Shown in pieces: positions 1-6,719 of a stretch of 13,269 nt of DNA. Under the pieces are notes generated by a model. That model ran no database searches and had not been told where the DNA came from. It worked only from the letters and a program-made list of their open reading frames with translations. Each line of letters begins with the position of its first letter. Positions within the stretch are counted from its first letter, which is position 1. Position numbers and translations under genes: made by a program. This stretch comes from an uncultured Collinsella sp. (GTDB lineage Bacteria > Actinomycetota > Coriobacteriia > Coriobacteriales > Coriobacteriaceae), in contig CABRZC010000057.1 in the NCBI GenBank assembly GCA_902475375.1, positions 1-13,269 on the forward strand, read 5' to 3'.

Positions 1-5
1 CCATT

Positions 6-70
6 TGGTGCAAATCAACCTGTCCCATTCGCACCAACCTGGTGCAATGGGGACGGGTTAGCTTGCACCA
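6..70. repeat. Imperfect palindromic intergenic element with GGGGAC core (element 1)
   Basis: The outer arms TGGTGCAA (6-13) and TTGCACCA (63-70) are exact inverted repeats. Inside them AACCTGTCCCATT (17-29) pairs imperfectly with AATGGGGACGGGTT (46-59), and GCACCA (31-36) pairs exactly with TGGTGC (40-45) around a 3-nt centre. The element lies just beyond the rpmE terminator and carries the GGGGACGG core found in four other intergenic elements here. There is no T-run, so it is not a simple terminator. A REP-like mobile repeat is the best inference. Confidence 0.7.
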
Positions 71-113
71 ATAAAAAGAAAAGGGCCGCGCACCCAAACG
101 GATGCGCGGCCCT
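71..113 (-). terminator. Rho-independent terminator of rpmE
   Basis: A 10-bp perfect stem GGGCCGCGCA (83-92) / TGCGCGGCCC (103-112) has a 10-nt loop. Read on the minus strand it is followed by TTTTCTTTTTATT (complement of 71-82 and beyond). It lies about 40 bases past the rpmE stop codon and clearly ends that transcript. Confidence 0.9.
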
Positions 114-149
114 AATGCCATGAATGCGAGTGTTTCCGCGGCGAGCTAT

Positions 150-575
150 TTACTCAGCAGCCTCGGTGGTCTCGGCCTCGGCAGCGGCCTCCTCGACGGG
201 AGCCTCTGCGGGAGCCTCGGCGGCCTGCTTGGCAGCCTCCTCGGCGAACTTAGCGGCACGCTTAGCCTTCTCGGCAGCCTTAGCCTCAGCGGCGGCCTTG
301 CGAGCGGCCTCGGCCTCAGCAGCCTTGGCGGCCTTGGCAGCCTTGGCCTCCTCGGCCTTCTTGAGCTGGGCGGCAGCGGCGCCACCGAACTTGTCGGCGA
401 AGCGCTGGACGCGTCCACCGGTGTCGACGAACTTCTGCTGGCCGGTGTAGAACGGGTGGCACTCGTTGCAAAGCTCGACCTTCATCTCGGACACGGTAGC
501 GTGCGTCTTGAAGGTGTTGCCGCAGGAGCACGTCACCGTGCACTCGACATACTGGGGATGGATACCCTGCTTCAT
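150..575 (-). CDS. rpmE: 50S ribosomal protein L31, zinc-binding type, with long Ala/Lys/Glu C-terminal extension
   Basis: L31 is a large-subunit protein that helps bridge the two ribosomal subunits. Residues 1 to about 65 are a canonical L31 (starts MKQGIHPQY, ends near FADKFGG), with the four cysteines of the zinc-containing form at C16, C18, C36 and C39. Family members are usually about 70 residues; this one has 141. The extra 75 or so residues are nearly all Ala, Lys and Glu: a Lys-rich part that should be helical, then a Pro/Glu-rich acidic end (APAEAPVEEAAAEAE). The start is fixed by AAGGAG (583-588), 7 nt upstream. The gene is monocistronic, with a structured leader (577-650) and its own terminator. 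Identity is certain; the role of the extension is unknown. Confidence 0.96.
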   Translation of the reverse strand: MKQGIHPQYVECTVTCSCGNTFKTHATVSEMKVELCNECHPFYTGQQKFVDTGGRVQRFADKFGGAAAAQLKKAEEAKAAKAAKAAEAEAARKAAAEAKAAEKAKRAAKFAEEAAKQAAEAPAEAPVEEAAAEAETTEAAE

Positions 576-576
576 G

Positions 577-650
577 GTAGGACTCCTTATTGGTCAGGCG
601 CTGGTTACCGATCAGCGCATAAGGCGTCTTGGTTTCCGACCAAGACAACA
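577..650 (-). ncRNA. Structured 5' leader of rpmE (candidate L31-Coriobacteria leader)
   Basis: In transcript order the leader contains an 8-bp perfect hairpin GTCTTGGT/ACCAAGAC (pairing 626-633 with 639-646, 5-nt loop). Next comes a 6-bp hairpin GCGCTG/CAGCGC (598-603 with 613-618, 9-nt loop), then the AAGGAG ribosome binding site and start codon. Structured leaders of L31 genes, including a Coriobacteria-specific class, are known, and L31 is autoregulated through its leader in E. coli. Assignment to that class is from memory and position; the hairpins are visible directly. A covariance-model search would settle it. Confidence 0.6.
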
Positions 651-659
651 AACTCGACT

Positions 660-688
660 ATGGTACCACGGCGCCGCGTGTCCCACAA
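660..688 (-). promoter_or_regulatory. rpmE: Possible rpmE promoter
   Basis: On the minus strand TTGTGG (complement of 683-688) and TACCAT (complement of 660-665) are separated by 17 bases. Each hexamer matches only part of the sigma-70 consensus. The position, just upstream of the leader hairpins, is right. The remaining 689-856 stretch shows no gene or clear motif. Confidence 0.35.
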
Positions 689-856
689 AAGGTTCACGGT
701 CTTTGCACCGGAGCGCACAGGCGAATGCGCCCGATCGCGGCGCCAACAGGAACCGCCTGAGCTGTCCAGGGTGCCAAAAATACACCCCGCGAGACAAGCA
801 TCCCATGTTGCAGACGTGTAACGCCGCAGCAAAGGTGCCCTTTTTTGCGCCAGACA

Positions 857-879
857 GGTACAATAATGAACACTGTACC
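857..879 (+). promoter_or_regulatory. Candidate -10 box inside an inverted repeat upstream of the ACT-domain gene
   Basis: TACAAT (859-864) resembles a -10 box and lies within the inverted repeat GGTACA (857-862) / TGTACC (874-879). I see no good -35 hexamer at standard spacing. A promoter with an overlapping operator is plausible, about 50 bases before the start codon at 927. Confidence 0.35.
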
Positions 880-926
880 GTAGCGGAGCGCCCCGCGCGC
901 GCCGCAATCACGCGAAAGGGTTTCCC

Positions 927-1214
927 ATGGCCGAGATCTCGTCCTCCCGTATCGTCATCACCGTCCTTGGCAAGAACCGCCCCGGCATCGTCGCCGGCGT
1001 CACCCGTGTCCTAGGCGAGGCCAACGTCGACATCCGCGACATCACGCAGTCCATTATCGAGGACATCTTCACCATGACCATGCTGGCCGATACCGCCGAG
1101 TCCAAGCTCGACTTCGCCGAGCTGCAGAAGGCGCTGGCCGAGGCCGGCGAGCTTTCGGGCGTCAACGTGTCCATCCAGCGCGAGGACGTCTTCAACTTTA
1201 TGTACCGCCTGTAG
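927..1214 (+). CDS. ACT domain-containing protein, UPF0237 family
   Basis: A single-domain protein of 95 residues, the usual size for UPF0237 (about 90). The ACT fold is recognisable: first strand RIVITVLG, the ligand-loop motif GKNRPGI at residues 15-21, helix GVTRVLGEANVDI, and strand FTMTMLAD. The end, REDVFNFMYRL, is a close variant of the family's usual IFNxMHRI-type ending. ACT domains bind small ligands, often amino acids, and mediate allosteric control; the exact role of this family is not established. The start is supported by GAAAGG (914-919), 7 nt upstream. In many genomes the next gene is a UPF0210/DUF711 protein. Here the next gene is citrate synthase, 77 bases on, with no terminator between, so they may be co-transcribed. 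Confidence 0.88.
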   Translation: MAEISSSRIVITVLGKNRPGIVAGVTRVLGEANVDIRDITQSIIEDIFTMTMLADTAESKLDFAELQKALAEAGELSGVNVSIQREDVFNFMYRL

Positions 1215-1291
1215 CGAGCAAGCCGCTGGGGATAGCCTGACGCGCGCATGCCCATGCAAGTCACCCCGATGCGGCCCGGAGAGGAGCGCGC

Positions 1292-2710
1292 ATGGCCTAC
1301 GACGCCAAGAAAATCTATTACCGCTTCGATGACCACTTGAGCCGCCTGGTTCTGGATTACGAAGCAAGCCGCCAGATTTCGTCTGAAAGCGAAAACCTCT
1401 ACCACGGCCTGCCGACCGCCCCGTACGACGAGGGCTTGTTCGTAGAGCACAACGTCAAGCGCGGCCTGCGCAATGCCGATGGCTCGGGCGTGGTCGCGGG
1501 CCTTACCCGCATCTCGGATGTGCATGGCTACAACAAGGTCGACGGAAAGGTCGTGCCCGATCAGGGCAAACTCACGCTTCGTGGCTACAGCATCGAGGAT
1601 CTGGTCAACAATGCCCAGGCCGAGGATCGCTATGGCTACGAAGAGGTCGCCTACCTGCTCATCACGGGCTCGCTGCCCACCAAAGAGGAGCTCGACGGTT
1701 TTTGCGGACGTCTGGGCGCTTTTAGGCACCTGAGCGACGAGTACGTCAAAGAGTTCCCCATGACCACGGTGTCGTCGAGCATCATGAATGTGCTTCAGCG
1801 CGCCGTACTGCTGCTCTACGCCTTCGACGCCGAGCCCGACGCCATTACACCCGAGCATGAGATCGACGTGGCCATCTCCATGCTCGCCCGTCTCCCCCGC
1901 ATCGCCGCCTTCGCGCATATGGCCTCGGTCGCCAAGCGCCGCGGCTCCGAGGTTCATGTACCGCACCCCACACCCGGCCTCTCCACCGCCGAGACCATCC
2001 TGCAGGTGTTGCGCGGCGGCATGGAATTCACCCGCGACGAAGCCATGCTGCTCGACGTGATGCTCATGCTGCATGCCGAACACGGCGGCGGCAACAACTC
2101 CACGTTTGCCTGCCGCGTGCTGTCCTCCTCGGCCACCGACCCGTATTCCGCCTATGCCGCGGCCATCGGCTCGCTCAAGGGTCCGCGCCACGGCGGCGCC
2201 AACGCCAAGGTCGTGTCCATGCACGAGGACATCCGTGCGCACGTCTCCAATTGGGAGGACGAGGACGAGGTCGCAGCCTACCTGGGCAAGATCCTCGACA
2301 AGCAGGCCTTCGACGGCACGGGTCTCATCTACGGTATGGGCCACGCCGTCTACACGCTGAGCGACCCGCGCGCCGAGGTCTGCCGCCGTTACGCGCGCTC
2401 GCTTGCCGCCAAGAAGGACTTGGGCGAGGAGTTCGCGCTCATCGAGCGCATCGAGCGCCTGGCACCGCAGGTGATGCGCGATCACGGCATGACCAAGCCC
2501 ATCTGCGCCAACATTGACCTGTACACGGGCTTTATCTACAAGATGCTCGGCGTGCCCGAGACGCTCTTTACGCCGCTGTTCGCCGTCGCCCGCATGGCCG
2601 GCTGGTCGGCGCACCGCATGGAAGAGCTCTTCTGCGCGCACCGTATTATTCGCCCGGCCTATCGTCCAGTGATCGAGCCGCTGGAGTACAAGCCGCTCGC
2701 CGACCGCTAG
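1292..2710 (+). CDS. Citrate synthase (citrate/2-methylcitrate synthase family)
   Basis: Condenses oxaloacetate with acetyl-CoA to give citrate; in an anaerobe this most likely feeds 2-oxoglutarate and glutamate synthesis. Family motifs occur in order: HAEHGGGNNSTF (residues 261-272), GPRHGGAN (297-304), GMGHAVYTLSDPRA (348-361) and NIDLYTG (407-413). The expected catalytic triad is H300, H351 and D409; R360 and R454 are candidate substrate-binding arginines. The GHAVY form, rather than GHRVY, resembles the eukaryotic and clostridial branch. At 472 residues it is longer than E. coli GltA (427), with about 50 extra residues before the conserved VKRGLRNADGSGV segment. The start has a GAGAGGAG ribosome site at about 1279-1286. 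A strong terminator follows. No aconitase or isocitrate dehydrogenase lies nearby. Activity on propionyl-CoA cannot be excluded from sequence. Confidence 0.93.
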   Translation: MAYDAKKIYYRFDDHLSRLVLDYEASRQISSESENLYHGLPTAPYDEGLFVEHNVKRGLRNADGSGVVAGLTRISDVHGYNKVDGKVVPDQGKLTLRGYSIEDLVNNAQAEDRYGYEEVAYLLITGSLPTKEELDGFCGRLGAFRHLSDEYVKEFPMTTVSSSIMNVLQRAVLLLYAFDAEPDAITPEHEIDVAISMLARLPRIAAFAHMASVAKRRGSEVHVPHPTPGLSTAETILQVLRGGMEFTRDEAMLLDVMLMLHAEHGGGNNSTFACRVLSSSATDPYSAYAAAIGSLKGPRHGGANAKVVSMHEDIRAHVSNWEDEDEVAAYLGKILDKQAFDGTGLIYGMGHAVYTLSDPRAEVCRRYARSLAAKKDLGEEFALIERIERLAPQVMRDHGMTKPICANIDLYTGFIYKMLGVPETLFTPLFAVARMAGWSAHRMEELFCAHRIIRPAYRPVIEPLEYKPLADR

Positions 2711-2733
2711 GACGCGGACCGTTATAGAACTCG

Positions 2734-2772
2734 AGCGTGGCCAGGGCATCGCCGCCCTCGGCCACGCTTTTT
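2734..2772 (+). terminator. Rho-independent terminator of the citrate synthase unit
   Basis: AGCGTGGCC (2734-2742) pairs with GGCCACGCT (2760-2768). The stem continues as AGGGC (2743-2747) / GCCCT (2754-2758) with one bulged base, and is followed by TTTTT. It separates citrate synthase from the downstream phosphatase gene. Confidence 0.92.
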
Positions 2773-2797
2773 ATGCCAGCAGAAAGGGCTGCATCAA

Positions 2798-3640
2798 ATG
2801 ATTGTTTTTTCCGATATGGATGGAACGCTGTTGACGAGCGATAAGCAGATGAGCTATGCCACCTGGGCGATGCTCGACGAGCTCGCTCGACGCGGGATTG
2901 AATTTGTGCCCTGCACGGGACGTCCGCTGTCGGGCATCTTTGAGCCCATCCTCGCCCATCCCGCCGTGCACTATGCCGTCTGCGCCAATGGCGCCAGCGT
3001 CTGGCAGCTCGACGACGATGTGCCCAACGATGCCTCGCGCGCCACGCGCATTTTGAGCCGACCGCTCGACCGCGCCATCGCCCACCGCGTCCATAGCATT
3101 GCCGCCGGCCATGACGTCACCTTCGATATCTTCGCCGACGGCCAGTGCTTCCTCCCCCGCTCGCTCTACACGCGCCTGGACGAATTCTGCGGCGGCGACC
3201 CCCACATCGCGGCTTCGCTCAAGCGCACACGAACACCGATCGACATGGATATCGACAGCAAGATCGACGAGGTCGAGACGCTCGAACGCATCGCCATGTA
3301 CTGGCACGACCCGGCCGATCGCGACGCCATCGCGTCGGAGCTCGACACGCTCGGAGGCATTGAGGTCACGCGTTCGTACGCCATGAATATCGAGGTCATG
3401 GGCGAGGGCGCCACCAAGGGAACGGCCCTCACGTGGCTGTGCGAGCATCTGGGCGAGCGTCTCGCCGACGCCTGGGCGTTCGGCGACAACATCAACGACA
3501 TCCCCATGCTGCAGGCAGCGGGCCACGGCATGGCCATGATCAACGGCGAACCCGAAGACCGCGAGGCCGCCGACGCCATCACCGAATACGACAACGACCA
3601 CGACGGCGTCGCCCGCACCATCATGGCCACCCTCGCCTAG
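2798..3640 (+). CDS. HAD-superfamily phosphatase, Cof subfamily (IIB)
   Basis: Cytosolic Mg-dependent hydrolase acting through an aspartyl-phosphate; Cof-type members dephosphorylate sugar phosphates, FMN, PLP or similar small esters. All four HAD motifs are present: SDMDGTLL with nucleophile D6 and acid/base D8; T40 in CTGRP (motif II); K207 in GATKGTAL (motif III); and FGDNINDIPML with D230 and D234 (motif IV). The large cap between residues 80 and 195 is typical of subclass IIB. The 280-residue length is normal. The start follows an AGAAAGGG site (about 2781-2788). The gene is cut off from citrate synthase by a terminator and points toward a second Cof-type gene on the opposite strand. The two differ greatly outside the motifs, so they are not a recent duplication. 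Substrate cannot be inferred. Confidence 0.92.
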   Translation: MIVFSDMDGTLLTSDKQMSYATWAMLDELARRGIEFVPCTGRPLSGIFEPILAHPAVHYAVCANGASVWQLDDDVPNDASRATRILSRPLDRAIAHRVHSIAAGHDVTFDIFADGQCFLPRSLYTRLDEFCGGDPHIAASLKRTRTPIDMDIDSKIDEVETLERIAMYWHDPADRDAIASELDTLGGIEVTRSYAMNIEVMGEGATKGTALTWLCEHLGERLADAWAFGDNINDIPMLQAAGHGMAMINGEPEDREAADAITEYDNDHDGVARTIMATLA

Positions 3641-3656
3641 CAGCAGCAACCCGGCA

Positions 3657-3737
3657 GGGTAGCTGATTTGGGACGGGGCTATTTTAGCTACCCGCTTGTG
3701 GGGTAGCTAAAATAGCCCCGTCCCAAATCAGCTACCC
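3657..3737. repeat. Perfect 37-bp palindrome with GGGACGGGG core (element 2)
   Basis: Left arm 3657-3693 and right arm 3701-3737 are exact reverse complements around a 7-nt loop (3694-3700). Each arm itself begins with GGGTAGCT and ends with AGCTACCC, so the 8-mer occurs four times in alternating orientation and several foldings are possible. The element sits between two convergent genes, where it could act as a transcription block from both sides. It lacks a T-run and carries the GGGGAC-type core of the other elements, so a mobile REP-like repeat is the better reading. Confidence 0.85.
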
Positions 3738-3749
3738 CCGGAAAACCGC

Positions 3750-3798
3750 AGGGACTGTCCCCCACTGCCGGCAGAAAAGGAACGTCCCCATCTGCCGG
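3750..3798 (-). repeat. GGGGAC-core repeat with CCGGCAG arms (element 3)
   Basis: CCGGCAG (3768-3774) and CTGCCGG (3792-3798) are inverted repeats flanking a spacer containing the complement of GGGGACGTTCC. A second core, GTCCCCC (3757-3763), precedes the left arm. CCGGCAG also occurs at 3651-3657, touching element 2. The right arm ends 1 base before the stop codon of the minus-strand phosphatase. Confidence 0.6.
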
Positions 3799-3799
3799 A

Positions 3800-4594
3800 T
3801 TAAGCGAGACTCTCCAGCACGCGACGGAGCTCCTGCTGGACGGCGTGGTCGCGATTACAACCCACCACGCGATCGGCCACCGCCTTGAGCGCGGGGCGCG
3901 CGTTTTCCATCGCGCAGCCCGTACCGACAAAGCGAATGATCTCGTAGTCGTTCATCGAGTCGCCAAACGCCATGGCCTCGTCGCGTCCAACGTCGTAATG
4001 CTCCGCAAGCTGCGCGATGCCCGAGGCCTTCGACACGCCGGGCTGCATGGCATCGATCCACGCGTTACCCGAAGGCGCAAAAGTAAAGAGCTGACCGAGT
4101 TCGCGCTGTAGTACGTAAGCGCTGTCCATAACGGCACCGTCATCGCAAAAGATACTCGCCTTGATGATATTTACGCTGGGATCGGGCAGCTCCCAAATAC
4201 GCTCGGCATTGGGAAGGTCCTTATCGACCTCACGCACGAACTTGCACTCGTCATCGAGCAAGAAGGACTTGGTTCGGTCAAAAAGCGCAAGATGCAGATT
4301 GGGAAACGTCGCGACGGCCTGTGCGAGCCTTCGAATCGCCAGGTGCGAATACACCTCACGGTCTACCATCTTGCCGTCGGCGAAGACCTGGGCACCGTTA
4401 GCGGCGACAAAGTCCATCTTGTCGCGAACGGGCGCAAAGAACTCGCACAGGCGATCGTAGCGACGACCTGACGATGCGGCAAAATGCACGCCATGCTCGC
4501 GTAGCGCCAGAATCAGTTCGTAGGTCTCGGGAGGCACCTGGCCGTTTTCGTCAAGCAGTGTGCCATCCATATCGGATGCAATCAGTTTAAACAT
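3800..4594 (-). CDS. HAD-superfamily phosphatase, Cof subfamily (IIB)
   Basis: A second Cof-type HAD hydrolase, 264 residues. Motif I is ASDMDGTLL with D8 and D10; motif II is SSGR with S42; motif III is K189 in GVSKASG; motif IV is FGDSMNDYEII with D212 and D216. The cap domain spans roughly residues 85-185. The C-terminal CAMENARPALKAVADRVV is the usual Cof signature after motif IV. The start is supported by an AAGGGAGC site (complement of 4601-4608) about 7 nt upstream. Its upstream neighbour on the same strand is adenine deaminase, with a 206-bp gap containing hairpins, so separate transcription is likely. Natural substrate unknown; sugar phosphates or cofactor phosphates are typical for the family. 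Confidence 0.92.
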   Translation of the reverse strand: MFKLIASDMDGTLLDENGQVPPETYELILALREHGVHFAASSGRRYDRLCEFFAPVRDKMDFVAANGAQVFADGKMVDREVYSHLAIRRLAQAVATFPNLHLALFDRTKSFLLDDECKFVREVDKDLPNAERIWELPDPSVNIIKASIFCDDGAVMDSAYVLQRELGQLFTFAPSGNAWIDAMQPGVSKASGIAQLAEHYDVGRDEAMAFGDSMNDYEIIRFVGTGCAMENARPALKAVADRVVGCNRDHAVQQELRRVLESLA

Positions 4595-4616
4595 AGAAAA
4601 GCTCCCTTCGGACTTG

Positions 4617-4644
4617 TTGGAATCGAACGTGTATCCGATTCCAA
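4617..4644. promoter_or_regulatory. Inverted repeat 22 bases upstream of the minus-strand HAD gene
   Basis: TTGGAATCG (4617-4625) and CGATTCCAA (4636-4644) form a perfect 9-bp inverted repeat with a 10-base centre. It lies directly before the ribosome binding site of the minus-strand phosphatase. With no T-run on either side it is more likely an operator or leader hairpin than a terminator. I see no convincing promoter hexamers in 4645-4692. Confidence 0.45.
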
Positions 4645-4692
4645 CGTACCCAAAGGGGGCTCAAATAAGACTCCGCGGGCGTAAACGTTACA

Positions 4693-4729
4693 AGGACCTG
4701 GCAAATTGCTCACACATGCCAGAGGTCCT
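4693..4729 (-). terminator. Possible terminator hairpin downstream of ade
   Basis: AGGACC-TGGCA (4693-4703) pairs with TGCCA-GGTCCT (4717-4729) around a 13-nt loop, with a 2-base bulge (4722-4723). On the minus strand it is followed by TTGTAACGTTT, only a weak T-tract. It is the only hairpin apart from the repeats between ade and the next gene. Confidence 0.35.
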
Positions 4730-4760
4730 ACGGTCGCGGCGCCAGGCGACACGCCAAAGA

Positions 4761-4806
4761 GTGTCCCCGACGACTAGTCATTTAAGAACGTCCCCGATGA
4801 CTAGTC
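4761..4806 (-). repeat. Tandem GGGGAC-core repeat with GACTAGTC arms, overlapping the ade stop codon (element 4)
   Basis: Two direct copies of a unit reading GTCCCCGAYGACTAGTC on the plus strand (about 4762-4778 and 4788-4804) are separated by ATTTAAGAAC. The arm GACTAGTC is itself a perfect palindrome. In the gene-proximal copy its TAG is the stop codon of adenine deaminase (complement of 4801-4803). The core GGGGACGTTCTT on the minus strand closely matches GGGGACGTTCCT of element 3. Confidence 0.65.
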
Positions 4807-6621
4807 GGCGTAAGTGAAGGTCGTGACGTCGAACATGCCCTCGGGGCGGATGCGGAGCGTCGGGATAACCGGCAGGGGCAGGAAGATGATGCCCATGATG
4901 GGGTCGAGCGGCGGCTCGATGCCCATGGCGCGCGCCTTGACCATAAAGTCGTCGTGCTGCGCGGCGACATCCTCGGCCGTGCCTTCGCTCATAAGGCCAC
5001 CGAGCGCCAACGGAATGCGCGCCACGACCTCGCCGTTGCGCACCAGCACGTGGCCGCCCTGGCCCACGGCCTCAACGGCGGCCATCATATCGGCGGCGTT
5101 GTCGCCCACGACGCATACGTTGTGCGAGTCGTGGCCGATCGTGGAGGCAATGGCACCACCGGTGATGGTGAAGCCGCGCACCCAGCCGCGGCCGATGTGC
5201 TTGCCGACAAGACCCAGGCCCGCAGGACCATCACCGTCGGCGCCCTCGGCCTGCAGCGACACGCCGCGCCCATGGCGCTCGATCAGCATAATGCGGCGCA
5301 GTCCCTCGGCACTCTCGGGGCGAACCATACCCGTGATGGCCTTACCCGGCACCACGTCGATCACGGCCTCGCCCGGCTTAAAGGCATAGTCGAACACGTC
5401 GAGCGAAAGCTTCGGCAGCTTAACGGAGGCGCGCAGCTCGTCGGCAAGGGCCGCAACCTCGGCCATCTCGGGTGCAATCTCGCCCACAAAGGTACCGTCC
5501 TGCGCCACCAGAGCACCGGCGGCATATACGCGATGCGGAGCCGTGGCAAACGTCAGGTCATTGAGCACCAGCAGGTCGGCACGCTTGCCCGGGGCGATGG
5601 CGCCGCGGAGCTCGTGCGGGTCGCGGCAGCCGTGATCCAGGCCAAATGCTTCAGCCGTGGAAAGGGACGCCATGGAGATGGCGACCACCGGGTCGATGCC
5701 GGCCTCGATAGCCACGCGGCAGGCGTTATCGATCATACCGGTCGAAAGCGCGTCGGAGGGAGCACGGTCGTCGGTCGCAAAGCAGCAACGGCGGGCACGG
5801 GCGGGGTTTTCCAGCAGCATCGGCGACAGGTTGGCCAGGTCATGGCTGCACGTACCCTCGCGCAGCATCACATACATGCCGCGAGATAGCTTGTCGAGTG
5901 CCTCCTCGGGAATCGTCGACTCATGGTCAGCGATAATACCTGCTGCGGCATAGGCGTTGAGGTCCTTGCCGGCAACGAGCGGGGCGTGACCGTCGACCTG
6001 CTTGGACGGCGTCTGGTTGGCAGCGTCGATGCGAGCACAGGTCTCGGGATCGGCCATAAAGACGCCCGGCAGGTTCATCATTTCGCCCAGACCAAAGACA
6101 TCGCCCGGATGCTCGGCAAAAAACGCCTGCATATCAGCAGCGGTGATGACGGCACCCGCCTGCTCGTCGGGCAGCGCGGGCACGCACGAAGGCATCATGT
6201 ACTTGATGGAAATAGGAGCGCGACGACCGTCCTCGATCATAAAGCGCAGGCCGTCCAAGCCAGAAACATTAGCGATCTCGTGGCTGTCGGCAATAGCGGT
6301 GGTGGTACCGCGCGTCGCCGCCATGCGCGCATACTCGGCAGGGCGGATGTTCGAAGACTCGATATGCAAGTGTCCGTCAATAAAACCGGGGGCAAGATAG
6401 CGGCCCTGGCAATCGATGACCTCGGCAGCCTCATACGCACCGGCGGCATCGTCGCGACCATCGTAGAGCACACCGACGATCACGCCATCCTTGACGGCAA
6501 CGCTACCGGGCGCCACGCGCTGGCCGTACACATCGACAATCTGTGCGTTGGCAAACAGCGTGTCAACGGGCACACGACCCTCGGCGGCCTCGATCACAGA
6601 CCTCATGACCTCAACGGACAT
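4801..6621 (-). CDS. ade: Adenine deaminase
   Basis: Converts adenine to hypoxanthine and ammonia in purine salvage. With the start at 6621 the product is 606 residues, close to E. coli Ade (588). The amidohydrolase metal site is visible: GFIDGHLHIESSN with H84 and H86, DSHEIANVSG (112-121), GLGEMMNLPGV (177-187), DGHAPLVAGKDLNAY (210-224), DHEST with H233, and FATDDRAPSD with D284. The C-terminal domain has HDSHNVCVVGDN, typical of this family. The start is fixed by AAAGGAG (6627-6633), 5 nt before ATG. The open frame extends upstream to 6834, but that part runs through a palindrome and lacks family similarity. A promoter and a terminator-like leader hairpin precede it, and a GGGGAC repeat supplies its stop codon. 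Confidence 0.95.
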   Translation of the reverse strand: MSVEVMRSVIEAAEGRVPVDTLFANAQIVDVYGQRVAPGSVAVKDGVIVGVLYDGRDDAAGAYEAAEVIDCQGRYLAPGFIDGHLHIESSNIRPAEYARMAATRGTTTAIADSHEIANVSGLDGLRFMIEDGRRAPISIKYMMPSCVPALPDEQAGAVITAADMQAFFAEHPGDVFGLGEMMNLPGVFMADPETCARIDAANQTPSKQVDGHAPLVAGKDLNAYAAAGIIADHESTIPEEALDKLSRGMYVMLREGTCSHDLANLSPMLLENPARARRCCFATDDRAPSDALSTGMIDNACRVAIEAGIDPVVAISMASLSTAEAFGLDHGCRDPHELRGAIAPGKRADLLVLNDLTFATAPHRVYAAGALVAQDGTFVGEIAPEMAEVAALADELRASVKLPKLSLDVFDYAFKPGEAVIDVVPGKAITGMVRPESAEGLRRIMLIERHGRGVSLQAEGADGDGPAGLGLVGKHIGRGWVRGFTITGGAIASTIGHDSHNVCVVGDNAADMMAAVEAVGQGGHVLVRNGEVVARIPLALGGLMSEGTAEDVAAQHDDFMVKARAMGIEPPLDPIMGIIFLPLPVIPTLRIRPEGMFDVTTFTYAD

Positions 6622-6641
6622 ACATACTCCTTTAACCGTAG

Positions 6642-6677
6642 AAAAAAGCTGCGGAGCGGACATGCCTTCACCGCAGC
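6642..6677 (-). terminator. ade: Terminator-like hairpin in the ade leader (candidate attenuator)
   Basis: On the minus strand GCTGCGG (complement of 6671-6677) pairs with CCGCAGC (complement of 6648-6654) over a 16-nt loop and is followed immediately by six T (complement of 6642-6647). The structure ends only 8 bases before the AAAGGAG site of ade. A hairpin plus T-run inside a leader suggests transcription attenuation, or a block to read-through from upstream. No known riboswitch aptamer fits in the space before it. Confidence 0.6.
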
Positions 6678-6689
6678 AAACCAATAGCC

Positions 6690-6719
6690 ATTGTATGCCC
6701 AAAAGGAGGCCGCCGATAA
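6690..6719 (-). promoter_or_regulatory. ade: Likely ade promoter
   Basis: On the minus strand TTATCG (complement of 6714-6719), an 18-base spacer and TACAAT (complement of 6690-6695) form a reasonable sigma-70-like promoter. Transcription would begin near 6683, leaving a leader of about 60 bases that is mostly the terminator-like hairpin. Confidence 0.5.

Noticed and set aside
908..2749. 613-residue open frame on the minus strand opposite the ACT and citrate synthase genes
   Set aside because: It is the antisense of two well-recognised genes in GC-rich DNA, has no family-like sequence, and runs through the terminator.
3800..4594. The two HAD genes as a recent inverted duplication formed with the palindromes
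   Set aside because: Their proteins share only the general HAD motifs and differ throughout the cap domains.
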